Translations under genes and position numbers: made by a program
Origin: Hyaloperonospora brassicae
Lineage: Eukaryota; Oomycota; Peronosporomycetes; Peronosporales; Peronosporaceae
Assembly: GCA_947650285.1 (NCBI GenBank)
Contig: CANTFL010000204.1
Location: 233,501 to 297,500, forward strand
Direction of reading: 5' to 3'
Length of the DNA stretch: 64,000 nt
Part shown: positions 45,535 through 56,300 of the stretch, piece by piece
How the letters are laid out: each line of letters begins with the position of its first letter
Position numbering within the stretch: position 1 is the stretch's first letter
The notes under the pieces: generated by a model
Seen by the model: the letters and a program-made list of their open reading frames with translations, nothing else
Told to the model about the DNA's origin: nothing
Databases searched by the model: none

Positions 45535-47672
45535 ATGGCGACGGCGGCAGAGGCTTTCCAGGCAAACGCAGCGGCTGTCGTGCGCGACTACTACGTCGAG
45601 CCCCGAATCGGTGCGTCGCGCGCTCTCTCTCTCTCTCTCTCTCTCCTTCTCGCTGCATTGCAAACGGCGTCGCGCTCCGGGAAACGCCTCTTGTTCGCTT
45701 CTCTCATTGCGACCGCGTGATTAACAATTGATCGACTGCTCTGTGCGTCAGATTATCGTACGATTTCGGGCGTAAACGGCCCGTTGGTCATTCTCGAGAA
45801 CGTCAAAGTACGTACGACAGACTGATGGCGCAATGCTGCGGTCGTTGTTGTGTTTCGTAGAAAGAAAGAGTACCTGTGGATGGAATGGGCGGAGAGATCG
45901 ACTCGTTGCTCACTTGTGCGCCCGGTCGTCTCACTCTGTCTCTATGTGTCTCTCTGTCTCTCTGCTGGTTGCTGCTCTGTAGCTGCCCAAGTTTGCGGAG
46001 ATTGTCAACCTCACGTTGGCCAGTGGCGAGAAGCGTCAGGGCAAAGTGCTCGAGGTACAAGACACGAAAGCGGTCGTGCAGGTGTTTGAGGGCACAGATG
46101 GCATTGACAACCGCCACACGCACTGTGAGTTCACGGGTGACGTGCTGAAGATGGCGATCTCGGAAGAGATGCTCGGTCGGGCTTTCAACGGCTCGGGGAA
46201 AGCGATTGACGGCGCTCCCGCTGTTGTGGCCGAGGACTACCTGGACATCGAAGGGCAGCCCATTAATCCGTCGTGTCGTGACTATCCCAAGGAGATGATC
46301 CAGACGGGTATCTCGGCAATTGACGTCATGAACTCCATTGCCCGTGGACAGAAGATTCCGCTCTTCTCTGCTGCTGGCTTACCCCACAATGAGGTGTGTG
46401 GCCGCGAACCAACTAGACTGGGTGCTAACCGAACGAGTGTGCGCTCTCTCATGCCTGTTGTTACCTGTGCCCGATTGTGTAGATTGCCGCACAAATTGTG
46501 CGCCAGGCAGGTCTGGTGCAGCGCAAAGACGTGATTGACTCCCACGAAGACAATTTTGCCATTGTGTTTGGTGCAATGGGTGTCAACATGGAGACGGCCC
46601 GATTCTTTCGTAACGATTTCGAGGAGAGCGGATCTATGCAGAAGACGGCGCTATTCATGAATCTAGCCAACGACCCTACAATCGAACGCATTGTGACGCC
46701 GCGTCTGGCGTTGACTACTGCTGAATACCTCGCCTACGAGCGCGATCTTCACGTGTTGGTCATCCTGACGGACATGAGCTCGTACGCCGATGCCCTTCGT
46801 GAAGTGTCTGCTGCCCGTGAAGAAGTGCCTGGACGTCGTGGATACCCTGGCTACATGTACACGGATTTATCGACACTGTACGAGCGTGCTGGCCGCGTGA
46901 CGGGCCGCAATGGCTCGATTACGCAATTGCCGATTTTGACGATGCCGAACGACGACATCACGCACCCGATCCCGGATCTAACGGGCTACATTACTGAGGG
47001 ACAGGTACTGAATTACACGACGCTGCCACCCCAACTGCACGAAAAGACGCTCACGTGCATGCCATCCGTTCTTGTTTGTCTAGATTTACGTCGATCGTCA
47101 GCTACACAACCGTCAAATCTTCCCACCGATCAACGTGCTGCCGTCGCTGTCGCGTTTGATGAAGAGTGCTATTGGCGACGGTATGACGCGGGACGACCAC
47201 AGTGCTGTATCGAATCAGCTGGTAGGTGGATGTCTAGTACGAGCCAGCGACCCTCCCTAGCGATCGTGTCACTAACCGCTCATATCTGCTCAAATGAACA
47301 GTACGCCAGTTATGCCACTGGTAAGGATGTTCAGGCCATGAAAGCTGTGGTTGGCGAGGAGGCTCTGTCGCTGGAAGACCACTTGTACTTGAAGTTTACG
47401 GACAAGTTCGAAGGTAAGTTCATCGCACAGGGCCCGTACCAGTCACGTGATATCTTTGAGTCTCTGGACCTCGCGTGGTCGCTCTTTCGCGCTTTTCCGA
47501 AAGAGCTGCTGAAAAAGATCCCGGAGAAACATCTGAACACGTATTACGCGCGTCGGACGCAAGCGCGTGAGGAAAAGGAAGAGGTGCGTTTCGAAACATG
47601 CCAAATGCTGCCTCCTCACAGTCCTGATCGTAGCTGACACTATGACCGTTGTTGTGCTGGGACCTGTAGTGA
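45535..47672 (+). CDS. ATP6V1B: V-type H+-ATPase catalytic-head subunit B, seven exons
   Basis: Exons 45,535-45,610; 45,752-45,807; 45,983-46,393; 46,483-47,004; 47,084-47,221; 47,302-47,583; and a last exon holding only the stop TGA (47,670-47,672). The predicted protein is 495 aa, the usual length. Diagnostic blocks: [106 protein letters not shown] and [20 protein letters not shown]. Subunit B forms the regulatory nucleotide-binding half of the V1 hexamer that drives proton pumping into vacuoles. Intron 1 holds a CT microsatellite (45,623-45,645). Convergent with the SSXT gene, 212 bp apart. Confidence 0.97.
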
Positions 47673-47884
47673 GCAGCAATCTTGACCGAACATGTTTGCA
47701 GTACCCTTGCAACGCCTGGACACACCGACGGGAATCGATAGGGGAACAGCCGACGAGGGCTGACATGGGTCTATCCTAGCTTTGCGCTTCTCCTTGTTGG
47801 TCCATATGTGATGAGATCTTCAGGCAAAATAAAACCTTCTTCTACCCTGAGGGACTTGCTCGATACTATTAACAATCATTTACT

Positions 47885-49277
47885 TCACTTTCGTCTCCGT
47901 CGTCGATCTGCTGGCGGGTTTGCAGGCTGCCACTCGGGATCGGTATGCTGAAGCACAAGACGACACTGTCGAACACTGAAGTGCCGCTTGCGACACGATT
48001 CACACATCCGTTTGAACTCGGGCTTCTTAGCTATTAAAGACGGCGATTCACACACGTACGCACAACAGTCAGTCCATGTTTCTAGCGCTGTAATACAGTG
48101 ACGTGATAGCGTACCTGGAGGTCGAGTAAGCACTACAGTTCGAGCGGGTAAAGCCGAGTGCAACTGTGGCTGCCACGGCGGGATCGGTAGGAACCCTGCA
48201 GGAGGTTGCGGATAAAACAACAGCGGCATGGTCTCGGAAAAAGGATACAGCTTGTTGACCATGGAATGTGCTGGTGGTAGCGCGATCTTGGGGACACTGT
48301 GTCCGCCCACGCTCGGCTTGATCTGCTTTTCCGCACCAGCAGCGGTGGTCGATGCCTGCAACATCTGCGCAGGAGCTGCCAAACGCGAAGTGCCTGTAGG
48401 CATAGCTAACTTCTGAGCAAGCAGCAAGTCCATTGGCGTCGAGGTGCCTGGTGGAGCCGTCTCTTTCGAAGCTTGTAAGAATGCCGCAATCTGTTGATGT
48501 GCCCGCAACTGGTTCACGAGCGCGAGCCCGCCACCCCCCTGCTGCGCATCGCTCTTTTCCGCCTGCCCACTAGCAACCTCCAGCATGCCGATCGTGTTGT
48601 CCTTCAGGATCGCACTGACGCTTTCCTCTTCAAGCACTTGATGGCGCGACTTGATCCATTGCTCTTTCGATCGCTGCGTCTCGCGCTCCTTCTCTCCAGC
48701 TTCGAGGGCTGCACGCAATGCACCGCGCTGCACCTGCTCTCGACTGGCCGCTTTCTCCTTGACGGGAGCAACAGACCATTCAGCAGCAACTGTTGCTTTG
48801 TCCTCGACATTGTCCGTAGTCCAATCATCCACATGCGACTCGAGCTCTTCGCTCCTCTGCTGCCCCAAGAGCTGCCACAATCACCACAAGAACGACAACA
48901 CAACCACACCACCAACAACACACCAACAACTTGTCATGCACCCACAATCAATCAGCTGGTGCTATCCATCCGTTCAATAACAGACCCCTACCGAGTTCCC
49001 ATGGACAGCATCACCACTGCTGCTGCTGATGCGACCGCTGGTGCTGTAGACGCCGTACAAGGCGTCGATAAACTCGGCCATCTCCATGAGGTCGCGATGC
49101 AGAATGCGGTGGTAGCTGCACGTCACGTCCAGTTAGCACTGTCCCCGCACGCAGAACAGCAGCAGCTTCGACTGCCTCATGTACCACAACATCTGCTCAC
49201 GCTAAAAGGCCGTCGACGTCTCTCTCCGCTTGGCACTCTGCTGTGGCTACGATCAGATCCTCGTTGACGTTCAGCAT
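47885..49277 (-). CDS. SSXT (SS18/GIF-like) domain protein, three exons
   Basis: Exons 49,277-49,201; 49,115-48,992; 48,871-47,885; introns of 85 bp (GTGAGC, branch CTAAC, TGCAG) and 120 bp; phases close, 395 aa. Residues 1-45 match the SSXT domain: MLNVNEDLI, 26 residues to YHRILHRDLMEMAEFIDA, the same spacing as in SS18 (MLxxNxxLI...YQQMLHxNLxYLAxIAD). SSXT proteins are SWI/SNF (BAF) co-activators; plant GIFs bind growth factors. The rest is low complexity (Gln, Ala, Pro) and ends in a Cys/His/Arg-rich tail (KRMCESCRKRHFSVRQC). An upstream non-coding exon is possible, as the start codon directly follows TTTGGACTCAG. Confidence 0.75.
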
Positions 49278-49344
49278 CTGAGTCCAAACAAACACACACA
49301 CACACACAGACACGCAGTGGGGACATCAACAGAAAAAAAGCCGT

Positions 49345-49948
49345 GTGAGGGAGTGGCTGTCGATTGATGCAAACCAGTGGACGACGCGCTACAAAGAGAG
49401 TACGTCAGTGAACACGTCCGAGACAGAAGTCGCTCGCGCGGCGCTTTGGGTCTCGTCGTCCGCTGCTGCAGCTGCAGACGGCAGTCTCCAGCGCGCTCTG
49501 CTCGTCATTCTGGACAAATCGCATTGTCACAGTGGACGGTATTTTAGGACCCGAATTACGGATAAAGGTGGAGGTTTGTGATGTTTAGGAAGTTGGAGCT
49601 CGACGGAACATTCTCTTTGACTCAGAACATTTGGTTCGTTTTGCGATTGTTTGCTACTGGCTTTTGGGACTTCAGGTGTATCAAACGAGACGTAAGACTT
49701 TTCAGCGGCTTTTACACTATGTCGAAAAGACTAGGCTTTTACAATTGCTCATATCTTTCTTTTCATGTCCCAAAACGCTTTTTTCGGTTTCTTGTATCGA
49801 AACCGAATATTTTGTTATTTTCTTCATGCGAAAAAAGCGTTTCGTTGCCAACCCCCTGCAAGCCGTTTTCTATCTTCTTGTGTTTGTGCTGACTGACGGC
49901 CTTCGCGACCGACCGCAACGAAACAAGATGCGCGTTCTGCAACAGTAA
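49345..49948 (+). CDS. Possible small membrane protein, structure uncertain
   Basis: The best frame (about 49,586-49,948) reads NILFDSEHLVRFAIVCYWLL, YQTRRKTFQRLLHYVEKTRL, FVIFFMRKKRFVANPLQAVF and YLLVFVLTDGLRDRPQRNKM, with three hydrophobic stretches and basic loops. An upstream frame from 49,345 (REWLSIDANQWTTRYKESTS) may be exon 1. A phase-1 junction from a GTGGAC donor at 49,530 to CTTTGACTCAG at 49,624 would join them, but the donor is poor. Divergent from the SSXT gene with 67 bp between starts. No family recognised. Confidence 0.3.
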
Positions 49949-50352
49949 ACACAACCACGAGACATCCAACGGAGACGTTGCAGTACAACTGCCTGACAGC
50001 ACTACTCTTTTTGTTTTACCAATGTCAAACATGGCACTACGCATCACTGCGTGTAACTGCTGCTACAAAACCAGACAAACATCCGCCATGGACAGCAATC
50101 GAAACACATGCACGTCAGAGTGTGGACGACGAGCGGGCAGCAGCAATTGTCGGCTCAATAATTGCCAGCAAGTAGCCACAGTCCCTGTTATCAGCATATC
50201 CCCGTCTTGCGCACAGCAGGCAGCTGGCCAGCCAGCCACTTGACCTCGAACAATCGTCTCTCCTTTACCATCCACTCGCTGTGTCTCGCTCGTCCTGTCA
50301 CCAGGTGATTGCCACTCAGAACTCTCATTCATACAACGCACGTGACGCCCAT
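49949..50352. other. Short intergenic region before the kinase gene end
   Basis: About 400 bp between the possible membrane protein and the 3' end of the kinase gene. No motif or repeat was seen; probably the 3' regions of two convergent genes. Confidence 0.4.
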
Positions 50353-51345
50353 TCACTCATTGTGCAGCTGCTGGATCACGTCAAACACGGACGGTCGAGC
50401 GGAAGCGTCTTGGGTCAGTATCCACCTGAAAACAATGTGAACACAACCGCATCAACAAGCGAGAAGCTCAAGTGAGAAACTCAAAGTGTTCACGCACTCC
50501 GTCCTCCAGACAGCGCGTGGCTATCCATCTCAACGTACCGGATGAGCTCACAGAACTCGGGCGAGTACGAGCAGTTCTTGGGGAACTTGATCGGCCCGAG
50601 GACGGCCAAGTACGTGCACTCGACAACGCGCACGACGCCCGAGTTGTAGAACGAGCACTCGAACGGCGAGTACCCGAACGCCATAGCGTACAGCAAACAG
50701 CCCAGTGACCACACGTCAGTGGCGCTCGAGATGTGCGCGTCGTCCGGCACGTCGTAGAGCTCTAATTGCAGCAGCCCACAGCTCGTCAGAGAGGGTGAGA
50801 CCGCGTCAGCTTCAAACCCAATGGACCCGCAAAAACTCACCGGGCGCGCGGTACGCCATCGAGCTCTGCTGGGCAGCGTGTTCCTGCAGCACGAGGGCAT
50901 CGAAGCGCTTGGAGATGACCACGTCGGCCGTCGTGACCGAGCCAAAGTCCGTCAGAAGTAACTCGCCGTCGTCCGACACCAACACGTTCTCTGGCTGCAA
51001 GCAAAACAACGCGCGCGTGACAACGAGAGACGGCCACTAAACGTACAAACTTACGGCCACGTACGTACTTTGATATCGCGATGGGCGAGCGGCGGCGACG
51101 CCGAGTGCAGTTCGGCAACCGCTCGACACACCTGCAGAAACAGGTCACGGATCTGCGCCTCTGGCAGGCGCACGCCTTGACTAGGAGCAGCATCAGCGAC
51201 GGTATCGAGCCCACCACAACCACAGGATCACCACCAGCAGCACGTGAGGAGGCGCCTCGCAAGGCGCTCACTGCCAGTCCACACACACGTCCGTCGTACC
51301 TGATTGCAGCGTCGATCAGCTCACGTAGCGTGCCTCGCTGCATTC

Positions 51346-51383
<38 letters not shown>

Positions 51384-51999
51384 CCGTCAGTCAGTCAGTC
51401 AGTGACGACTTCTACTGCTGCTGCAGGAGCTCAACCGCGTTCGACACACACACACACACACATAGAGAGAGAGACATAGAGCCGCACCTCCATGAACGGG
51501 AACAGCAGATAGTACTCGAGCGTGTGGGCCCCCGTCGACACGACTGCATAGTCTTCGAGCGGCATCAGGTTCGGGTGCGCGAACGTCTGATGCGCGCGGA
51601 TCTCCGCCGCCACGAGCTGCGCGTGCGCGTGCGAGGGACACGGAATCTTCTTGAGCGCAAACGACTCCCCCGTGGCCGCGTCCGTCGCCCGGTAGACGAA
51701 CGAGAAGGCGCCCTGCGCGACCTCTGAGCCAACGGCGACGCTACTCGAGCACACAGACACAGATAGAGAGAGAGAGACAGACACTCAGATAGACAGACAG
51801 AGAGAGAGACAGACAGACAGATGTGTGGTGCGGTGCGTACGTACGTTCGGCCGCTCTGCAGGCGGAGAGAGGGCGACGCGTAGCCGAAACACGACAGCAG
51901 TCGCGCCGTCGCGTACGTGGGGAAGCGCGTGACGGCCGCACACAGGCGACGCGGCGGCGGCGGCGGCTCAGACGCCACGAACGGCTCTGTCTCCGCCAT
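50353..51999 (-). CDS. STK16: STK16/NAK-family protein kinase, seven exons
   Basis: Exons 51,999-51,845; 51,740-51,488; 51,337-51,300; 51,180-51,069; 50,994-50,841; 50,761-50,539; 50,425-50,353; phases close, 335 aa. Kinase motifs: Gly-loop VAQGAFSFVY (first Gly is Ala), VAIK Lys 82 (FALKK), LLFPFMERGTL, HRDIKPEN 182-189, DFG 202-204, LQEHAAQQSSMAYRAPEL, TDVWSLGCLLYAMAFGYSPF and a final ARPSVFDVIQQL. RGTL, GS after DF, AAQ and WSLGCxLYAMxFG are typical of STK16 (MPSK1) in the Numb-associated kinase family, a Golgi- and trafficking-linked enzyme. Introns 1 and 2 carry CT microsatellites. Divergent from the exonuclease-like gene, 170 bp away. Confidence 0.93.
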
Positions 52000-52169
52000 C
52001 GCTCGTCACTCGTGAAAGACAGCGGAAAACACAAGTGACGAGTGGTTCAGGTCCGTCCGTCCGTCCGACGTCTCTCTCTCTCTCTCTGTCCGTTCGTCCC
52101 GTTAGGACTCCAACTCGGAGCGCCTCGTGAGTGAGTCTCTCTCTCTCTCTCTCTCTGCTGCGCCGTGGG
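52000..52169. promoter_or_regulatory. Divergent promoter between kinase and exonuclease-fold genes
   Basis: 170 bp shared upstream region with two CT runs on the plus strand (52,070-52,088 and 52,135-52,157). The second lies in the probable 5' leader of the plus-strand gene, 13 bp before its ATG. No TATA box was seen. Confidence 0.45.
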
Positions 52170-53212
52170 ATGAGTCGCCCCGTCGCACGCGCGTGTGCGC
52201 TGACTCAGACAATGGCGCGCAAGAAGTCGGTGCTCGTGGACGGGAACAACGCACTGTATCACTACTTCGATCCGCTCTCGACGGCCGAGCGGTACGCCCC
52301 GCGCGTTGTGCTCACCGACTGACTGAGTGACTGACTGCTGTCTGTGTATGTCTGCCTGTCTGTGTCTCTGTGTGTGTCTCTTGTCGCGGGGTCTCCAGTT
52401 GCGGCGTCAAGTGCGGCGCAGTGGACGGACTGCTGCGGCTGCTGAAGCGCATGGACGAGACGCACGCGCCCGAACACATTTGCGTCGTGTTCGACTCGAC
52501 GGCGCAGCAGCCGACAACTCGGCGCGTGCTGCAGCCGAGTTACAAGAGCGACCGCCGGCCCACGCCCGCGTCCCTCGCGCCGCAGTTCGCACAGGCCAAA
52601 GCGGCACTGGCCGAGCGCTGCGTGAACTGCGTCGAGTGTCCGGGCGTCGAGGCCGACGACGTGATCGCGTCGTACGCGACGCAGTACACGGCCGCGGGCT
52701 TTGACGTGCTGCTCATTTCCAACGACAATGACTTTCTGCAGCTCGTGCAGGGCGACGACAGCGAGAGGGCTACTGGGACTGCTACTGCGACCGCTGCTGC
52801 GACGGCTACGGACGTGGGGATTGACGTGGGTCCTGTTGCTGTTGCTGCAGCTCCTGTGGTGGAGCTCTACCAGCCGTCCAAGCGCCGGTACATTCGGGCC
52901 CGGAGTCTGAGAGGAAGGTTTGGGCTGGACCCCAAGCTGCTGCCGGACTTTCACGCCCTGTGCGGGCACCAGTGGAAGCACTTGCCGCGGGTCGACAACG
53001 TGACGGACGAAGTGGCTGTGCAGCTGCTCACGCAGTACGGCGGACTGTATCCGTTGCTGCGCCAACTCGACGCCCTGGAGGATATAGTCCTGTGCAACAC
53101 GTTGAAGCAGCGCATCTCGGCGATCGAAGGGTCGTACCGGATCGTCAAACTCATCGACTCGGTCGCGCTACCAGTGGCGATTGCAGACTTGCAGCGGCCT
53201 CAGCTGACGTAA
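52170..53212 (+). CDS. 5'-3' exonuclease-fold (PolI N-terminal type) protein, two exons
   Basis: Exon 1 is 52,170-52,291 and exon 2 is 52,399-53,212. The intron is 107 bp (GTACGC...CTCCAG), phase 2, giving 311 aa. Motifs: VLVDGNN (Asp 24), VVFDS, PSYKSDRRPTP, PGVEADDVI (Glu 125, Asp 127, 128) and LISNDNDFLQLV (Asp 150, 152), as in bacterial PolI-type 5' nucleases. The helix-3-turn-helix region at 230-242 reads GHQWKHLPRVDNV, where the family has GDxxDNxPGVxGxG, so an Asp metal ligand and the DNA-gripping glycines are lost. An Ala/Thr-rich insert (165-193) is present. The N-terminus may be an organelle-targeting sequence; an alternative ATG lies at 52,212. Activity may be altered or structure-specific. 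Confidence 0.85.
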
Positions 53213-53347
53213 CGTGGGCGAGAGCAGTCGGGTCGGCAAGCGCTAACAACGTCCGAGAGGCGAAGGCATTGACAAGTAGCGGTGCACAAGCACAAGCACA
53301 AGGACACTTCAAGCGGTAAAGTTACTGACCTCAGCGCAATATTTGAC

Positions 53348-56300
53348 CTACTCATGCATCGGTTTCATGCCGCCCGTCTTGTCAACTGTCTGCTGCACTC
53401 CACCTCCACCTCCCCCCACAACAACAACGTGGCCTCGTCCAACTGGACCAGCACTTCGCGCCCCGGGCTCTTCTTGTTCGCGCTCGTGGCCATCACTATT
53501 CGAGCCACTACTCTCTCGAGCACCACCTGCCCGCGTCATCTTCAACAAGTCAAGACGCTCCTTCGCGCGGCGGTTTGCGAACCACGTTGCAATCTGCTGC
53601 TTTGTCACGCCAGTAGAGTCTGCCGAATGCTCGTCGGTATGGTCCACTCGGTTCAACACCTTGAGCACTTCCTCCAGGCGGGCCACCGTTGGCCGCGGAT
53701 TCTTTTCGTACTCCTCGATGATCGTCGCAAGCTGCTTCATGTTGAAGACCCGCCCTGCGTGTACGCCGCCTGCCGACTCCCCATCGCTGTCGACCGCCAT
53801 CGCTTCCTCCGTCTCTGCGGCTGACGCCCCAAACGAAGCAGACTGGACAGGTGTCTCGAGTTTGAGACGCTTGACACTGCGCTTGTCGTCTCCTGATGGT
53901 GCAGTGCGCTTGACAACTGAGCCCTTTTCCGATTTGTTGTCGTCATCCGACTCCGTATCGCTTGCACAAGACGAGCTCGAGACGGCATTGTCAATGTGCA
54001 AATCCGCGCCACTCAAAGCCTGGGGAGGCTGGTTTGCCGAGCGACGTTTGTAAAACCAGCAGCGGATCTGCTTGTAATCGATCGACCTCTGAGCGGCATC
54101 ACTGGACGGATCCAGAGACGCAATCCCGTTTAGCCGGGCAGCGATCTTGTCCAGCTTCTTCTTGCTCGGTGTGTCTTCCTTGTGAAAGTATTTCTCGAGC
54201 TTTACCAGCTGAGCCAAGGAAAACTTCACGCGCGGTCGTCGCGACTCTGGCGAAGGTGTCGGACCTGAAGTCGGCGAAGACCCGGGGGTTCCAGGCAGCG
54301 ACTCCGTCTCCATATTCAACAACAGTGACCGCGGCTTCTCCTTTCGTTTCTTGCTAGCACTTGTCTCGCCAGCCATCGCCGCGACCACGCTCGGTGCATC
54401 GCCATTATCCACAATAAAGTTGAATTCCTCTTGCAGCCGTTTCGTCTGCCGCACAAGCTCCTTGTTGTCTTTGTGTGCAACCAGGATCAAGTCCAGCTGC
54501 TGCTGAATGCCTGATTCGACCAGGACGGTGTAGGGAATAATGAGCGACAACAACAGCTCAATGATGTCGGTGAGTTCCTCGGCGGGCGCGTCTTCCTCCA
54601 ACAACTGCAGCATTCTCATCTTAATATGTGAGACTTCTTCTTTGCCTAACGGCTTCGACGGCCCCGTGCGCGCATTTTTGTAGGGAACGTGCAGCCGTTC
54701 TCGCGCGCGTTCAATGGCAGCAGTGCGCAGCGCTTTCGTTTCCTCGTCACTCTTACCTGCGTCACGCGCGTCTTTGATTGCCTTCCTCACAGAAGCCACG
54801 TAATCAATTCGTATACGCTTCTTCAGGCTGGTGGACCCAGCCGAACCGGGAAGCCTGAGACTGTCGATCCCTTCTTTGTTTGCACTTAACATACTCAAAG
54901 TACCTTTCCCTGTGCCAGGAAAGCCAACGTTGAGCGCTTTACCATGCAAGCTCTGGTCCGTAGTGTTTTCGATCAGAGCCAAATCTGCTGCGTCGACGAC
55001 TGGGCCCGATCCTTGACCATTCTCGCGCATCCGCGACACTCGTGCCTCAAGCACTTCTTTGGCCTCGTCAATGTAAGCGGCTTTCATCTTCTTGACGCTG
55101 TCCGCGTCCATGTCCGTAGTTGAAATGTCCTTCATCTTCAGGCGCATATAGTCGAGACGTTCCTTTGCGCGCCGATTGTCAAACCAAATGCGAATCTGTT
55201 TCACTGAGATGCCTTCCGGCTGCAATTCCGGATCCGCGTAATCCGAGCAATTAATAATGCGATACATCGAGTGTATTTCACTCGATTCTGGCCGAGACGA
55301 GCGCTGGTACCATTCCTCCAATTTCTGAATTTGCTTCGATGAGTACAAGCGGCTGGCGCCGCTTTTTCCCTTTGTCCCTGTCGCAAACCGACTTGCTGTG
55401 CCCGACGAGCTTTTAGCCCCGTTGTGTAATGCCACCTTGCGGTCTTGGTTGGGTATGGCCCTTACTTTCCGGATCAAGTCAACCTCAAACTGGATGCCGG
55501 TGACTTGTAGCTGTTCCAGTAGCTGCTTCAATGAGTTCAACCCGTTATGCACGCGACGCAACAGGACGTCCTTCTCAGAGACATTTGATGACGCCGTATC
55601 ATTCCACGCATCACTGTTGTGACCGTTGCTACCGCCTGCGCGTGTGTTGTTCCCGCTTACAGAAACGTGAGTAGCATCGGCAGAACACGTCTGCGAAGAA
55701 GACGATGCAGGAACCAATAGGAACGGAGGCGGAGGCAGTTCTTGCGCTTGTGGCTGCCCGGATACTGATTGACGCGTGACAGTACCACCCGGGCGCTCAA
55801 GCCAAGCAGAACCCATGATCGTGTCGATCTCCTTTGTCAAAGCTTGCGTGATGTGGAGCATTTCTCCTGTTTGCTCCAGAATTGTGGCATTCATGTTTTT
55901 GCCGCCACGCAAGGCCAGGTCAGTCAAGCGCTGTACCTCAGTGTCTGTTGCAGCCCCTAGTGAGCCTTCTAGTTGTCCAGCTTTGCCATCGTTGTCCATT
56001 TTGCTTCGGTTTGTCACGACATATGACTTCACAACGCGACTTCCACGATTTTTCGAGACAGACGGGTCAACGTGCTCTTGTTTCTGTTGTCCAGTAGCAA
56101 GCGGATCTTCTGTCGGATCGCTTGCTGAAGTCGGTTCGCAGTCCGGACATCGCCACTGACGGTTCGATCCCTGGACTGTTTTCGAAAACTGCTGACGAAA
56201 GCAGCTCGTGTGGTACATGCACTTGCACTGGACACAGAGCAGTGCACGTCGTCCATTGCGTGGCTCGTGGCACACTTCGCACTCTTTGCGCGCCGTCGTG

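Noticed and set aside
48494..49267. 257-residue plus-strand frame opposite the SSXT gene
   Set aside because: Antisense of a gene with domain match, branch point and closed intron phases; the plus frame has Leu/Arg/Ser composition typical of shadows.
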